Numbered from the stretch's first letter, positions 21,802 to 34,378 are shown. The stretch: DNA of 64,000 nt from Seiridium cupressi (GCA_036674765.1 JARVKI010000115.1:62001-126000), one strand, 5' to 3'. Translations and numbers: made by a program. Notes: generated by a model from the sequence alone, not told the origin.

Positions 21802-23265
21802 TCACCACCACGAGCTACCGCCCCATCTGGCGCGATTCTCTCTCTCATACTCCTGCTCACTATATCCATCCCACTCGTTCATCATAATTCGAGCATCAAC
21901 CTCGCTCCTGGTACCCTGGCCGCTAGATCGCTGTCCGGAAAACCCAATATCCAGCCGATCAAGCCAGCCTTCGATGCGCCCCCCGCCAAGAAATCTGATC
22001 CAGCCCTTATTGTAGTTGCCACAGATGATCTCGCCTTCGTGCTCGCGACCACGCCACTTGCAATCTAGCTCCACGTGGGAAGATTCATAAGGCCGGACGT
22101 CAAACCGCAGAATGCCCTCAAGCACGCCTAGATCGAAACTGCCCCAGAGTTCGTTACCATTCAAAGTAAGGATGAGCTCGAGATCATTGCCTAGGTGAGG
22201 CCACTGCTCGCTAACATCGCGGGACTCGATTTCATAGCGGCCGTTGAGGAGTCCCAGCTTAGCCAGAGGCTGGTCATCCCGGGAACTGGAGGAACTGGAG
22301 TCACCATGATCGTACTCGGAGTACGGAGGCGGCGGCTCGTCACCATCGTCGGAATCATCGTCATCTTTGTCATCATCGCGGGATCTACGTCCCTGGGGAA
22401 AAGAGTGGGCATGGCTGCCGCGTGATGCGAAGGAACCGCCACGTCGAGCGGTTTGGAGCGGCCGGCTGGGCTGAGCAGGACTGGAGACAGCTGCACCACG
22501 GTTTGGGCCTTGCAAGAGGCCGCCTCGGCCTGTGCATCGAGCTGTCTGCTTCGTCCTTGGTGCTGGTTTCGGCTGGGACGTGCTGGTGGTGGCTTTAGGA
22601 GCAGGTTTCGGTTTAGGCGTAGTCTTCGCGGGTATCGTCTTGTCCTTGGGTGTAGCAGCAGGCTTCGTCGTCTTTGGCGCAGCCTTTGCCTTGGGACTAG
22701 GCTTGACAGCCTTTGCAGCTGTAGCCGTTGTTGTGCTGGCCGTTTTGGCTTTCTTGGGTGCAGTTTGAGAAGCTGGTGAATTTCTAGCCGAAAGAGTGAC
22801 ATTGGTTCCGCCGACACTGACCATAAGATCAACCACTTCGTCTGCCTTTCTCTTCTGACCGGCAGTTTTCTTGACAGCAGCCGCCTTCTCCGTGGTCTTC
22901 TTGACGCCCAACATCTGGCCTTTAGCGTCCTTCTTGGCCTCTCTGTCCCGTTTGGTCCATTCCTTCTTGAGCTCAGCCTCCACCTTTACGATGTGCGAGG
23001 GCACACTCAGGTTGTCAGCCCTGACGGCTTCAAAGAGCCGCTTGAAGGCTACGGACTTGGTCTTAGAGGGTGGAAGACCGTAGTGGATGAGCTGTGCCTC
23101 GTACCAATGGGCTGGCTTGTCCTTCTCGCTGCCAGTGGTGTTGAAATGGGACTTAAGCTCTGACGGGGCCGCGCGGCGATGCCGGTTTGAGCCAGACGCC
23201 TCAGCATAGAAATCGCCGTTGGCAGAGGCGAAGTTGTCCTTGACCACTGGTGCTGTGGTCGACAT
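21802..23265 (-). CDS. uncharacterised 487 aa basic protein with conserved C-terminal domain
   Basis: A single frame on the minus strand. The N-terminal ~110 residues look folded and helical (HWYEAQLIHYGLPPSKTKSV, then a Lys/Glu-rich helix). Residues ~120-260 are extremely Lys/Ala/Pro/Thr-rich, like histone H1 tails (KAAPKTTKPAATPKDKTI). An acidic patch (DDDKDDDDSDDGDE) and Ser run follow. The last ~150 residues form a mixed, Trp-rich domain that looks beta-structured (LELILTLNGNELWGSFDLGV, ... GGRIEGWLDRLDIGF). The arrangement suggests a nuclear DNA- or chromatin-associated protein, but this is inference. No family name recognised. Long opposite-strand frames over the repetitive core are composition shadows. 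Confidence 0.75.
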   Translation of the reverse strand: MSTTAPVVKDNFASANGDFYAEASGSNRHRRAAPSELKSHFNTTGSEKDKPAHWYEAQLIHYGLPPSKTKSVAFKRLFEAVRADNLSVPSHIVKVEAELKKEWTKRDREAKKDAKGQMLGVKKTTEKAAAVKKTAGQKRKADEVVDLMVSVGGTNVTLSARNSPASQTAPKKAKTASTTTATAAKAVKPSPKAKAAPKTTKPAATPKDKTIPAKTTPKPKPAPKATTSTSQPKPAPRTKQTARCTGRGGLLQGPNRGAAVSSPAQPSRPLQTARRGGSFASRGSHAHSFPQGRRSRDDDKDDDDSDDGDEPPPPYSEYDHGDSSSSSSRDDQPLAKLGLLNGRYEIESRDVSEQWPHLGNDLELILTLNGNELWGSFDLGVLEGILRFDVRPYESSHVELDCKWRGREHEGEIICGNYNKGWIRFLGGGRIEGWLDRLDIGFSGQRSSGQGTRSEVDARIMMNEWDGYSEQEYERENRARWGGSSWW

Positions 23266-24443
23266 CTTGCCTCAAGATTCGACAAGAAAGCAGAGATGAA
23301 CTGGGCAGATAGGTCAGGTGGACTGATTGATTGAGATTGACAACGGAAATGGAAACAATGAGGGAGTGGAGATCGAAATTGGGGTGGAGAAGTGAAGGCT
23401 ATCTTGAGACGAAGCTCACTGAGATGGCTGCTGAGTGATGCCCAGGGGAGCGAGGGGTAGCCCCAGTTTTTGGGGTTGGAGTTTGACCAAAACTCACAAA
23501 GCAACCTGAGCTCTTAGGTAGACCCAGTACTCGGCATATGCGATTCCACTACCCATTGCTTGTGAAAGGTTGAAGCTGATGTTGCACGCGGGGGTTTTTT
23601 ATGAGGAGTGTGCTCGAACGGCTAGCTACCTACATTGTAACCAAGCGCACAATGCACAACAAAGGAGATCCGGATAGGACCATAACAACATACAACAAGT
23701 CAATACAAGCTGAGAAAGGAATGTAAAGTTTATATCCACCATGAAAGCGAAAGATATGGGATTGTGAAATTTAATTTCATCGACTCGGGACAAAGAGTTT
23801 TCCCTTCGATACGCATGTACTTCGTACGAATCGAATAACCTTTGACATCTGAGGCGATATACCTTTTACTTCGGTGCCTCGAAGAGAAGAAAAAACTTGA
23901 TCGTCGGTGAAGATCCTCTGGAGGTGCAATGCTTGCTCCAAACAAACGGCCTTGCCTCCATAGTTGCTGTGAATCCAGTGTCGTCCAAACCGCAGTAGCA
24001 GTTCCGATAAAATACACCTCTTACCCCTGGTCAAACTCAATTTGATACAATGAATGGACTTGTTCGTCCTGTACTCTGATCAGCGATTCAAAAATCAGCG
24101 TAAAACACTCGGAGGCAAACGATTCTCAGTCCCAGATATTATGCTGCAGGCCAAGGGAAGCCCCCGACGCGTGCAAATGTACTATTGTCATGATTAAGTA
24201 TTCCCAAAACTCTACCATGAGCCGTGAGATATTCATACAGGACCCGCAACCAGAATCTAGATCAGTGCTGCCTTTGCCACAACTCCAAGTGGCCATGCAA
24301 ATGTGGATAATCTAAGTGATCCGTCATGAGAGGAGCAGCTCTTTTTTTTTTGTACACGTTACCCAACGCCTGCCCACAGCGTCTTTTCCGTAATAATAAT
24401 ACAGGCCTATCGACACAACAATTGCAAAGCTCATCCCTCATAT
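23266..24443. other. intergenic region
   Basis: About 1.2 kb between two minus-strand genes: promoter of the 487 aa gene and 3' region of MGE1. It includes a T9 run near 24343. No gene supported. Confidence 0.55.
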
Positions 24444-25218
24444 CTAGGCGCTCTTGACGACGCCAACCTTGGCAGCTCTCAGCACCCGGCCGTTGAGCTT
24501 GAAGCCCTTCTGTTGAACGTGGAAGACAGTGTTGTCCTCTTTACCTGGCATGGGGGTCATGAATGTAGCCTCATGCTCGTTGGGGTTGAACTTCTCGCCT
24601 TCGGGGTCGAATCTCTCCAGGCCGTGCTTCGTCAGTGTTTGAAGCATCAGGCCTTCGGTCATCTTGACGCCCTCGTAGAAGCTGGCTAGATCTTCGTTCT
24701 TTTGCTCAGTTCCCTCGAGTGCCTTGATCTTCTCTTGGCCCATTGTGAGGGCGCGGTCCAGGTTGTCGACGCTATCGACAAGATCCTTGGCGAACTTCTG
24801 GATTGCAAAGTCTCGAGCAGTCTTTTGGTCTCTAGTTGCCCGGTCTTGGAGGTTTCGGAAATCGGCGACTGAGCGGAGGTACTTGTCCTAGTGAAATAGT
24901 AAGAATTATGTGGGAGGAATGTGCCATTCAGCCGATACGGACCTTCCAGTCGATAGCCTCCTTCTCCTTTGCTTCTAATTTCTTCTTCAATTCGGCTTCT
25001 GCAGTTGCAGGCGCCTCTGCTTCCTTGGCTGCAGCATCGTCTTGACCCTCTTTCTTTGTCTCCGCCGAATCGCTATACCATCGCGAACTGTGCAGCTGTG
25101 ACCTGACCAAGTTTGTTGGCGTTGGAGAAAACTGTGTCCGCACGGCTGCCCGTGGCGCATATGCTCTTGTGCTGGAGCGCAGAGCTTTGGAAGAGGTAGA
25201 TACCACTTGTCTGAACAT
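24444..25218 (-). CDS. MGE1: mitochondrial GrpE nucleotide-exchange factor
   Basis: Minus-strand exons 25218-24943 and 24887-24444 give 239 aa. The first ~50 residues are a typical mitochondrial presequence (MFRQVVSTSSKALRSSTRAY), rich in Arg/Ser with no acidic residue. A charged linker leads to the GrpE long helix (ELKKKLEAKEKEAIDWK, DKYLRSVADFRNLQDRATR) and the C-terminal beta domain (HEATFMTPMPGKEDNTVFHV, ending VLRAAKVGVVKSA). Mge1 releases ADP from matrix Hsp70 and is needed for protein import and folding. The intron joins DWK to DKY at phase 0, which fits the family, but the donor is AAG/GTCCGT, weaker than the usual GTRAGT. It is divergent from RPB3. Confidence 0.94.
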
Positions 25219-25872
25219 GGTGTGTGTGTGTGCGTGTGTGGAAATTTTTGGTCGCAGAGGCGTTGAAGGAAATCTGTAGGGTCGCGTGCTTGCTCGTGAG
25301 GAAGATACTCAAGTTATCGGGTGCTCGCAGAATGCCATGGATTCTCAAATTTTTGGGAGCTCGGGTCCTGTCGGGCCCACCGAGGAGCTATGACGGACTT
25401 ACATCGGCCCTGCATATTCCGCTGGAAGTCGCTGTACAGCATCAAAGGTGATTTATGGGGCAGTTTCGCAATATTCTAAACATATTCAAAGAAGTCACTA
25501 CTAGATTTTATTGAGAAATTTGATTCGATAGTTCGGCGTTATTCAACAAGAAGCCAGTGTGAATTGTGGTAACAGGAAATCGACCGTAACAATCAGCTAC
25601 CTAGGTTGCGCCACAGCGGAAATAGCAGCCTTGCAGCTTCCGCCACGATTCCGCCAGTTGTCACAGACCCATTTTTACCCGCGTTACCTCGCCGCAACTC
25701 TCAGCCTTGAGGAATTTCGCATTCCAGCGGCGACCACATCCATCGACATCGTGAAGCTCATCGACGACCGATCATTTCTGCAACCCAAGCACTGCGCATC
25801 TCTCGCAGATTAATCGCCGCGATAACAGAGATCAAAGAACTCGAGTTGCTCTGCGCCTAACGCTTCCTCACC
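25219..25872. promoter_or_regulatory. divergent promoter region between MGE1 and RPB3
   Basis: This 654 bp segment separates two outward-facing essential housekeeping genes. A short GT-rich run lies immediately upstream of the MGE1 ATG. No TATA box stands out. Confidence 0.45.
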
Positions 25873-27000
25873 ATGGATTACGACGCCATGGACATGGACA
25901 GCGAGGCCTTGGGCCCGTCTGTCAAGATCTCCGAGGTACATGCCACCGAGAATGACTTGTCGCTGGCTTATCGGGGCTGACCTTCTTTATGTAGGCAGAC
26001 AACATGCATGTGAACTTCGAGCTGTCCAACGTCGATCTGTCTTTTGCGAACTCTCTGCGCCGCATTATCCAAGCCGAAGTGCCCACCGTCGCGATCGATC
26101 TAGTCGACTTCCATGTGAACACATCGGTCTTGGCTGACGAGTTCATTGCCCACCGCCTGGGTCTTATACCTCTTGATTCACGGAACATCAAGGACATGAA
26201 CATGCCCCGCGACTGCGAATGCGATGGCCATTGCGGCAAGTGCAGTGTCGTTATGACCCTGCATGCCAAGTGCACAGGCGACGAAATCATGAAGGTGCAC
26301 GCCAATCAGTTCATCATAAGCCCCGAGCGTGTCAACCAAACCGTCGGCAACCCAATCATCACGGATCCCGACGGACTTGGTCCTTTGATCGCCAAGCTCC
26401 GGAAAGGCCAGGAGCTCCATATTCAGTGCATTGCCAGGAAAGGCATCGCAAAGGAGCACGCCAAGTGGATGCCTACGTCCGCAGTCGGCTTCGAGTATGA
26501 TCCTCACAACAAACTCCACCACCTAGATCTCTGGTATGAGACTGATGCAGAAGCTGAATGGTGAGTCTTGCCTGCTTTATGTCTGGAGAGGACCTAGCTG
26601 ATTTGCATCTAGGCCCAAGAGCAAGTATGCTGATTGGGAGGATCCACCCCAAGAGGGAGAGCCTTTCGACTACGATGCCGTTCCGGGCCGATTCTATTTC
26701 GAGGTTGAGGGCTCCGGTTGTATAGACCCGGACGGCATCATCAAGGAGGGAATCCAAGAGCTTCAAGAGAAGCTCGCTAGAATCATGAAAGGACTCGGCG
26801 AGCAGGATGAAATGGATGGGCAACAGTATGATGGCCCCCAGAGCCCTGGCGCCGATATGGGTGGTCCTCCCCCATGGCAAAATGACGGATACACAACCCC
26901 GTATGGCAATGGCGGCAATCAGAGCGCATGGGGCGGTGGTGCTCAAACGGCATACGGCACAACTCCTTATGGCAACTCGGGCGGCAGCGGTTGGAGCTAG
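25873..27000 (+). CDS. RPB3: DNA-directed RNA polymerase II subunit RPB3
   Basis: Exons 25873-25935, 25995-26560 and 26613-27000 (phases 0 and 2) give 338 aa. The family start is clear: after a short acidic leader the sequence NVDLSFANSLRRIIQAEVPT is the alpha-motif shared by RPB3 and bacterial RpoA. The zinc loop follows with four cysteines in CECDGHCGKC. The second half (GFEYDPHNKLHHLDLWYETD, FYFEVEGSGCIDPDGIIKEG) completes the dimerisation domain that pairs with RPB11. The C-terminal ~70 residues are a Gly/Tyr/Gln-rich disordered tail. Assembly occurs in the nucleus as part of Pol II. All expected core elements are present. Confidence 0.96.
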
Positions 27001-27787
27001 GCATGCAAGTAATAATACTTGTTTCCTGGAATTGAAAGGCCGAGATGCGGGTATTTCCATTATGGCTAGGAGCATCAATGGCGTTTCGGAGTTGACCCCC
27101 TAAAAGCACAGCGTTTGAGGCCTCATCGTTGCAGCGGAGAACGCGCTCAGAATAATGGTACCTGCAAAATGAGCTTTGGATGCGGACACATGGCACAGTG
27201 GCGAGGCAAAATCGAGTTTTCCATCTCATGACGAGGAACGCAACAATATGGCTTTGCGGCAAGCGAAGAAAACAATTTGCTCCTACTAATTGTGAGGGTG
27301 GAGTGTAAACTCCAGTGACCTTCGATGCGGGAAATTGGCATAGACGCAAGCATCGATATCTGTTGCTTGGGAGAAAGATGCATGCTCTTAAATTTGCAGC
27401 AATGAGATGTTCCTGGCTCTACGGAAAAAAGCAGTGGTGCAACTCGGCTTGCGTGCTCTGCCGAAATGCGGTTTGCAGCTGTGGAAGATCTAGCGGGCCA
27501 GAAGATTCTTGAGGTCTATACCCAGTAAAAGCAAGAAGATGCATTCGATTGCCCAAAAAAGCTCCTGAAGCTAAGAACTACTATTCTCCTATCTATACTG
27601 ATGAACCCGCAATAACGCCCGCGACAATGCAATGCAATGCATGTGCTAATAGATTTGAAAGAACCAACGCCAGCCCCTTGAATCTAGGTATATCCTCCAC
27701 CGGCCTTGGTCATGGAGACAGCTCTCTCGTGTCGCCTCTATCTTGTTGTCTCTATTTCCCCCGATCCAATGGTTTCTCCTCTATGGA
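27001..27787. other. intergenic region between convergent genes
   Basis: About 790 bases between the 3' ends of RPB3 and DIC1. Only short frames. Probably untranslated regions and terminators. Confidence 0.55.
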
Positions 27788-28904
27788 TTACGCATCCGGG
27801 ATGCCCATAAACCGTCTATAACCCGTGCGGTGTGCCTCTAGGAACAAGAAAGTACAGATAGTTTGCCTACTGCATGTTAGCAACTCTCGCTCAAACAGAG
27901 CTCCCGGGAACAAAGTTTCGACTTACGGTCCCAACCTTAAGAAGCTCGGCACCCATCCCTTGAACATCCATTTAACACCCTCCTGCGCCGTGATTTCTCG
28001 GAGGAGCGAAACCAATCCCTGACCCTTGCCGCTCGCGCTCATGACTCGACTTTTAATCACATCGACAGGGCTGCACACCGTCGTCGCCACAAATCCGGCC
28101 ATGAAACTCGCGGTGAAGTGCGTTGTCGTTGTGTCACCTAGTGGAGTATACTGCATCAACGCAGCCTTGATTGTGTCGTAGGAGGCCAATTGGCTTGCGT
28201 TCATGAGCGCCGCGCGCACACTATTGGGCCACGCGCCACGGAACCACGACTTGGGGCCTTCTTCGCGCAGCATCCGGAACATGCCATCCAGGCCATGCTT
28301 GTAGTGGCGACGCTGCTCCGTTGGAAGAGCCCGGTCCTGCTGCATACGTACGTTGGTCACATCAGCCGCATTGCCAGAGATGCCACCGAGGAATCCTGAG
28401 AAGCACGAGAGTCCGATGAGGAGCGGGAGCGATGGCTTCTCACCCTCAGGGGTGTAGCGCTGTTTTAGCTCTTCATACACACCGAAGCGTACTGTGCTGT
28501 ATGTCATTTGCCGGAGTAGAGAGGCAGACAGGCCGGAATAGAGCCCAAAGATGCCTTCGTTCCGGACGATGTAGCCGAAAGTTCCAAGCATCGTCGAGGG
28601 CGCATTGCCGGAGCGGAGCTGGAGTCGTACTTTGACTACATATTCACCGTTAGTTCTCGAAACCCCCCAGTACATACAATGCAGAGTAGAGGAGTGCGGA
28701 TGGCATACCCAGATCCAGAGGATGCGTCACACAGGCTGCGAAACTACTTGCCGAACCACCAAACCAGAAAGGATAATGTACTGGCTTTGGCAGAGGTTTC
28801 TTTTGTATTTTTGGTTTCGTTACGGGAAGATTTTCTGGACTTGTTCCTGGCGCCGCGACGGGCGCCGCCTGCTCCTGTGTTGCGGTCGCCATTTTGCTGG
28901 TCAT
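27788..28904 (-). CDS. DIC1: mitochondrial dicarboxylate carrier, SLC25 family
   Basis: Minus-strand exons 28904-28709, 28635-27927 and 27866-27788 give 327 aa. Three carrier repeats are visible by their signatures: HPLDLVKVRLQ (formed across intron 1), NAADVTNVRMQQD and SPVDVIKSRVM. The Ala in place of Pro in the second signature is usual for yeast Dic1-type carriers. Dic1 exchanges malate or succinate for phosphate across the inner mitochondrial membrane. The N-terminus (~45 residues) is Ala/Pro/Lys-rich before the first helix (YPFWFGGSASSFAACV). Start candidates are ATGs at 28922, 28904 and 28892. The last small exon restores the family ending (QTICTFLFLEAHR) after the acceptor CAGTAG. Confidence 0.88.
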
Positions 28905-29569
28905 GCAGACGGTCGGTTGCATGCCCTTGTGCGCAGGATAGTGAAGGGGATCGACAGATTTCACGATGTGACCCACGGATCTCGGCTAGCAATTCAATCT
29001 TCTAGTACTGATTGCCCAACTGGAACATTGCTCCTATCCCTCCTTCTCTCTCGACGTTCTCTTCGTTTCCGTCGGGCGTTTAATGCGACGTGCGAGTGTA
29101 AACTTTGTTTCAAGTTGTCGCCATGTGATAGCAAAAGGTGCGCAATTGGGCTACAGAGGTATGCAATTAGAGATCCCGGAGAGGTAACGGGTCACACAGG
29201 CCGGAGAGCGACAGAGGTGTGTTGAATGTACCAATGGTGACGACGTTGTCGGGAGATCCGGTCGTAGTTTTTCGTGCGTTCTCCCGACGACGGCAGCAGG
29301 ATGCGGGAGGCCGCATGACGAGCATCCACTTCTTTTGGAGGGTTTAGAGAAAATCGGGCACTTGCAAAGGCGCCTCGCGTCATAGTGCAGCGGCTTTGCA
29401 AATGCGACAATGCAGGGGCAATCGATTGGCTGCCCGGCGAGTCAGGGGCGTTTTCATCCGATGCTAGGCGGTCCCGAACGGCCGGATCGCAGCGTGGAAC
29501 GCTAAAGCTCCAGTGAACTTTTTGCGACGACAACAGCATCCAGCGCAAGTCGGCGAAGGACGTCTCAAC
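28905..29569. promoter_or_regulatory. divergent promoter region between DIC1 and MSF1
   Basis: About 665 bp between two outward-facing genes whose products both work in mitochondria. A shared bidirectional promoter is possible. No specific site recognised. Confidence 0.45.
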
Positions 29570-31109
29570 ATGTGGGCACCTCGACTCAATGCAGCATACA
29601 GCTGCGCGAGAAGGGCTCCTTTCCAGAGTTCGACGTGCCTTAGAGTTTCAATAGGACGGAGGATAGCTCGAAGGAGCTTGTCTTCGGGTCAGTTTGCAAG
29701 AGGGCCAAGCCAACCTGTTCAAGCTCGAGACTGACTAGAGTCCAGCTTCCAGTCCAGCGACACCACCAGCGACAAGCAGCTCGACAGTCGAGGTCAATGG
29801 CAAAAAATACAAGACAGATAGCTGGTTCAACACACCTCCTAACATAATATCGAACGTGCCGCGACGATTGCATCTACAAAAAGACCACCCCGTCTACATA
29901 ACCCGCCAGATCATCGAATCCGTCTTCCCCTCTCCAACCTACAAATTCCACAACACCTTCGATCCTGTGGTCAGCACACATCAAAACTTCGACTCGCTCG
30001 GCTTTCCCTCGGACCATCCGGGTCGCGCCAAGTCGGACACCTACTACATCAATGAATCCACCCTTCTACGGACGCACACCTCAGCCCATCAAGCCGAAAC
30101 CTTCCGGGCGAACCTCTCCCCGGGCTATACCATCAGTGCCGACGTCTACCGCCGCGATGAAGTTGACAGGAGCCATTATCCGGTATTCCATCAAATGGAA
30201 GGCGCGCGGAGCTGGGATCGCGACTCTTCTACTAGCGCGTCTGGAGACATTTCGCAGCTAATATGGTCGGATGTAGAAAAACTACCGAAGCATAACATGA
30301 AGGTCGAGGACCCCAACCCTCCGTTTCACTCGGAGCGCAACCCCTTGCAGGCCGGGCACCACTCGCCCGAGGAGGCCGAGGTTATTGGAGCTCACTTGAA
30401 GAGGTCGCTTGAGCTTATGGTAGTGGAGATCTTCACCCGCGCCGCGAGGGCTGCGAAAAAGGCCGACCCGAATTTCGTGGATGAGCCTCTCAAAGTTAGA
30501 TGGGTGGAAGCCTACTTTCCCTTCACCAGCCCGTCGTGGGAACTGGAGGTCTACTATGACGGCGATTGGCTCGAGGTCTTGGGCTGTGGCGTGGTGAAGC
30601 AGGACATCTACATCAGTGCCGGGGTGCCGAACCAGATCGGCTGGGCGTTTGGCCTTGGCTTAGACAGGATCGCAATGCTTCTGTTCGGAATCCGCGATAT
30701 CCGGCTTTTCTGGTCGCAGGATTCTCGATTTTTGAACCAGTTTAGCGGAGTTTCCGATAACCTCGATTCGCTAAAGCGCTTCGTGCCTTTCTCCAAGTAC
30801 CCTGGATGCCCAAAGGACGTTTCATTCTGGCTCAAATCTACCTCGTCCGCCGGCGGCAGTGTCAAGGCGAATGCGCATGACTTCCACGAGAATGATGTCA
30901 TGGAGATTGTCCGCAGTATCTGCGGCGATGTGGTCGAGGATGTCAAACGTATCGATGATTTTACACACCCCAAGACTGGCAGGAGGAGCATGTGCTACAG
31001 GATCAACTATCGCAGCCTTGAGCGTACGCTGACGAATGTTGAGACCAATGACCTTCACGACCAGGTCACCCAGGCTTTAGTTGACAAGCTGGGTGTTGAG
31101 ATCCGGTAA
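29570..31109 (+). CDS. MSF1: mitochondrial phenylalanyl-tRNA synthetase
   Basis: Exons 29570-29687 and 29746-31109 give 493 aa. The first exon encodes an Arg-rich presequence (MWAPRLNAAYSCARRAPFQS). I placed the intron from the donor GTCAGT to the acceptor CCAG because it is the only join that keeps frame. The catalytic core has class II motifs: HPVYITRQIIESVFPSPTYK, motif 2 around SADVYRRDEVDRSHYPVFHQ, and motif 3 GLGLDRIAMLLFGIRDIRLF. The C-terminal ~100 residues are the ferredoxin-fold anticodon-binding domain (FTHPKTGRRSMCYRINYRSL). The single-chain layout distinguishes the mitochondrial enzyme, which charges tRNA-Phe in the matrix, from the two-subunit cytosolic one. The exon 1 boundary is the least certain part. 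Confidence 0.92.
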
Positions 31110-34100
31110 ACATGACCATTGTCTAGCAGGCTTTGGCAGTGGCTTAGCACTACAACTAGCAGAATTGCGTTGCGCCAAATGGATATTGCAGGGTACATTT
31201 GTGTTCGCAAGAGTCTGGCTGTAAGATATGTCTGAATATGCCTATCGATGTACTATAGCTCCTATGCGGTCGGGCTATGTACCTGAAAGGAAGAGGCGGA
31301 GCCGTGATCTGGGGATCCGAGGCTTCTTCTCTCAATCTACACCGGGGCCGAATTGGCGCATTCACTCCACAACTATGTCGTTCATGGCACGGCAGTTGGA
31401 CTTCAACTGTTGTTAACACGTAGCAAGCCTAGTAAACGAACCTGTGTGAAGTGACTAACTAGTGTGTCTAATCTCTCATCATGTGCAATGAGACTACTCA
31501 TTTAGCCATAATTATATCATGTCTGTTTACGACTCTGTCTTCTCGCTAGACATTAATCAAGTCAATATCGAGTCGATTTGGTCACAAACTCTGTGATGGC
31601 TAATCTCTCCTTTCCGTCGTCAGCATCCGGACACTCACATTTTACGATAATCTTGTTTGTTCGTGGTCCAATGTGATACAATATGGGAATTCGGCCTAGT
31701 CAGTGAGCATGTCGGATATCAGCCCCTTTGATATACGACGCAGGAACTAACATGCACACTTAGCACTCTCTTGCTGACGCATCGCTGACCGCAAGGCATA
31801 TCCACGTGGCCAGGGGCCCGTTCAGCTTACGGGGAAAGACTGTCGCCCAAGAAAGCCTACCAAAGAGTAATTCTTTCTTGCTGGGGCAAGGATCCCTATC
31901 ACTAATGAATGGAGGAGATTGAACCGATAGCAGCACGACTTGTCAGATGAGGTTAACACATAGATAAAATATTGATAGACTAGGGAATGGACGTTGTGTC
32001 TACAATGCATGCCATAACAAGTTCGTAATATGACCCACAACACAATCATAATCTGGGGATTCATGTAGTACACAAGTATGCAGAATGCCGATTGATATCT
32101 TAAGACCAGTGTTAAGATTTCTTCGATGAGACCAGTACGTAGTAGGTTTGTTAGTAGTGGCTGGTGAGAAATTCGGCATGGCGCCAACTCTAGGTTGGTC
32201 CGCTACCTGGATAAGTGTTTCTGTTTGCTTACACTAACGGCCCAGGTTGCGGTGATATGATCTGCGTCTTAATCCTTCCGCTGCAGGCTCTCCCACATGG
32301 CAGACAGCAAGGCGTATAAACTTGCAGCTCCATTCCCACTTCTGAGTCTCTTGAACAGGGATGATCGTCTGGAACCCTGCATCCCAGTCAACGGATCCCC
32401 CACAGAGCGCACCGGAGACATGCGAACTAGTTGCGGATTACTGAATCCGGAAGGCCATGTATGAGTTTTTGCCAAGTCTATGGAGTATACGCTTGTCGCT
32501 TAACTACCTAGACCTCTGGGGCTGTGCAGCGAAGATTCTTTCCTTGTGTGAGATCGCTATCACAACTTGAGGGGTTTCGGGAGCGGAGGGTTGAGCTCGA
32601 GTCAGCAACCGGCAGTCTGGCACTCTTGTCCTCAGCGGTGTTTCGGACTTTTTGTTTCATTAGAGAGTTTGGATGAAAGTCTGGTCAGAGTTTGAGGCAT
32701 TGCTTTCCAAAGTGGAGTGCTTTCGTGTTAGTGATTCGTAACCTGACCTCAGGCTTGGAGGAAGGCTGAGTTCGATAAAGTCAAGCGTTATTGATTCCAA
32801 GCCCGCCATCGTGCCGAGGGAAGAATCGAGCGAAATTGTGAATGTCATGGAGCGCTCTGGAATTTCGGGCAGATCCCGACCATGCCTTCCGGACAACATG
32901 TGGGTAGTGTGTTATAAGTTTCGGGAGTGCGTTGCTGTGAGGCAACTTGTCGTGTGGGGAAGAAGAGGCCAACGAGGCTGTGCAAAGCGGGTTGGACAAC
33001 CTACTAGAACACGAGAGAAACATCGTAATTCGCTGACGGTAGATTTGTTGAGTGAAGCGGTTAAGCAAAACTCCACAAAACAAAAAAAAACAAAGCCGAA
33101 TGCAACTAACTTTGATTCGATTTTTCGCCATGGATTATACCCGTCCACGTGCTTGGTTCCCCGTAGTCCTAGTTGCAACCGCGCGTTAACAGAGGCAACC
33201 TGTCATGGAATGGATGATCAGTATGACCGACCACAGCTCGGACTACTGCGCCGCCATTCGTGCGTGGATTGAATCTGCTGGATCTAGATCAAAGAACTAC
33301 AGTACATACCTTGCTGGGCTAGTGCATTTCTGCCAGCCTCTTCCGGCGTTTGTACTTTGTAGTGTGCATTCGGCTGCTTGTCACAAACTTCGGCGTGGAG
33401 GTCAAGCGGAATGAGCCAAGGCCGACGTCAGTCCAACTATGCAAAATGGGAACCACTGCGCCTTCCACCAGTGGCAAGTGACATTGGCCAAGATGAGCGA
33501 AGCAGTCTGTTGCAGAGTAGCTTAAGCTTGAGCATTTTGAACCATTGCCTGGTTAAGGCTTGAGTCTGATCCACTGGCAAAGGCTGGGCTTGTTGACTAT
33601 CGTCATCGTGGCTCCCGTATTCCAACAAGCATGAGCTCAGCAAAGGCCCAGTGAGAGGCAAGTCTCCGCAGCTGCGTAGGTGTTGAAGGGCTTCGCGAGA
33701 CTGGCTCTTTGCAGCGCCTCTCCCCGCACGATAGGATAGTATGCTACATAGCTCAGCAAGCTCACTCAGATCCCTGCGCGAATGCGGTTCCAGATTTTTG
33801 CAAGCAGAGTATCACATTCCAATGCCCTGAAGAGATAGGCTGTACAGTGGGGAACAAAAGAGCGCTTGGTGGAGTTTTCAGTTGCGGTGGCACGCCCACA
33901 GCCTCCCCCTGTCGCCAGACAGGGACCTAAGGCCGGGCTGCATTGGGTGGCTGCATTGCGTTTGCATGCGCTACATTCAGGGTAGGCGCTGCTTGTTTCT
34001 TTCGCCCTCCGGAGCACGCTGGACGGCCTGGAGGACCGACCGCCGCTTTTCTGTTTCAACGCAGCCACACTGGTCCTCCATTACATATATCGTCACCACG

Positions 34101-34378
34101 CGCCTCTTCTCTGCCCATACTTCACCTACACAACTCAACCTCACTCGAGATTCCTCCCACAATCGGACGCAGACCACACCTCTCAAGCTGTCTAGTACCG
34201 CAAGACATAATTAACCATTGCTCCGGAACTTTGACAATCAGCTCTTACCGCGACTCATCATAGCGACTAGTGCTAGTCCGCAGCAGCCCACTATCGCCAC
34301 ATCTCAGTTCAACCACAACTGAGCTCGATACCTACACTTTTTTCCAGTCCTTGGACAAACTTCAGACGCCAGCCGAAG
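31110..34378. other. long intergenic region
   Basis: About 3.3 kb without a gene I can support. Short minus-strand frames at 32269-32475 and 32660-32899 have fairly protein-like composition but no recognisable content or convincing splice links. An A-rich tract (caaaacaaaaaaaaacaaag) lies near 33070-33095. The last ~300 bases are CT-rich and probably form the calcipressin leader. Confidence 0.5.

Noticed and set aside
22191..22832. 213-codon minus-strand frame and long plus-strand frames at 22195-22779
   Set aside because: Shadows of the Lys/Ala/Pro-rich core of the 487 aa gene; low-complexity DNA keeps several frames open.
26473..27349. Overlapping minus-strand frames of about 200 codons
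   Set aside because: Antisense to the RPB3 3' exon and tail, which has a clear family match.
32269..32899. Two minus-strand frames (68 and 79 codons) with protein-like composition
   Set aside because: I could not connect them by valid splice sites and recognise no motif. A spliced orphan gene remains possible but unsupported.
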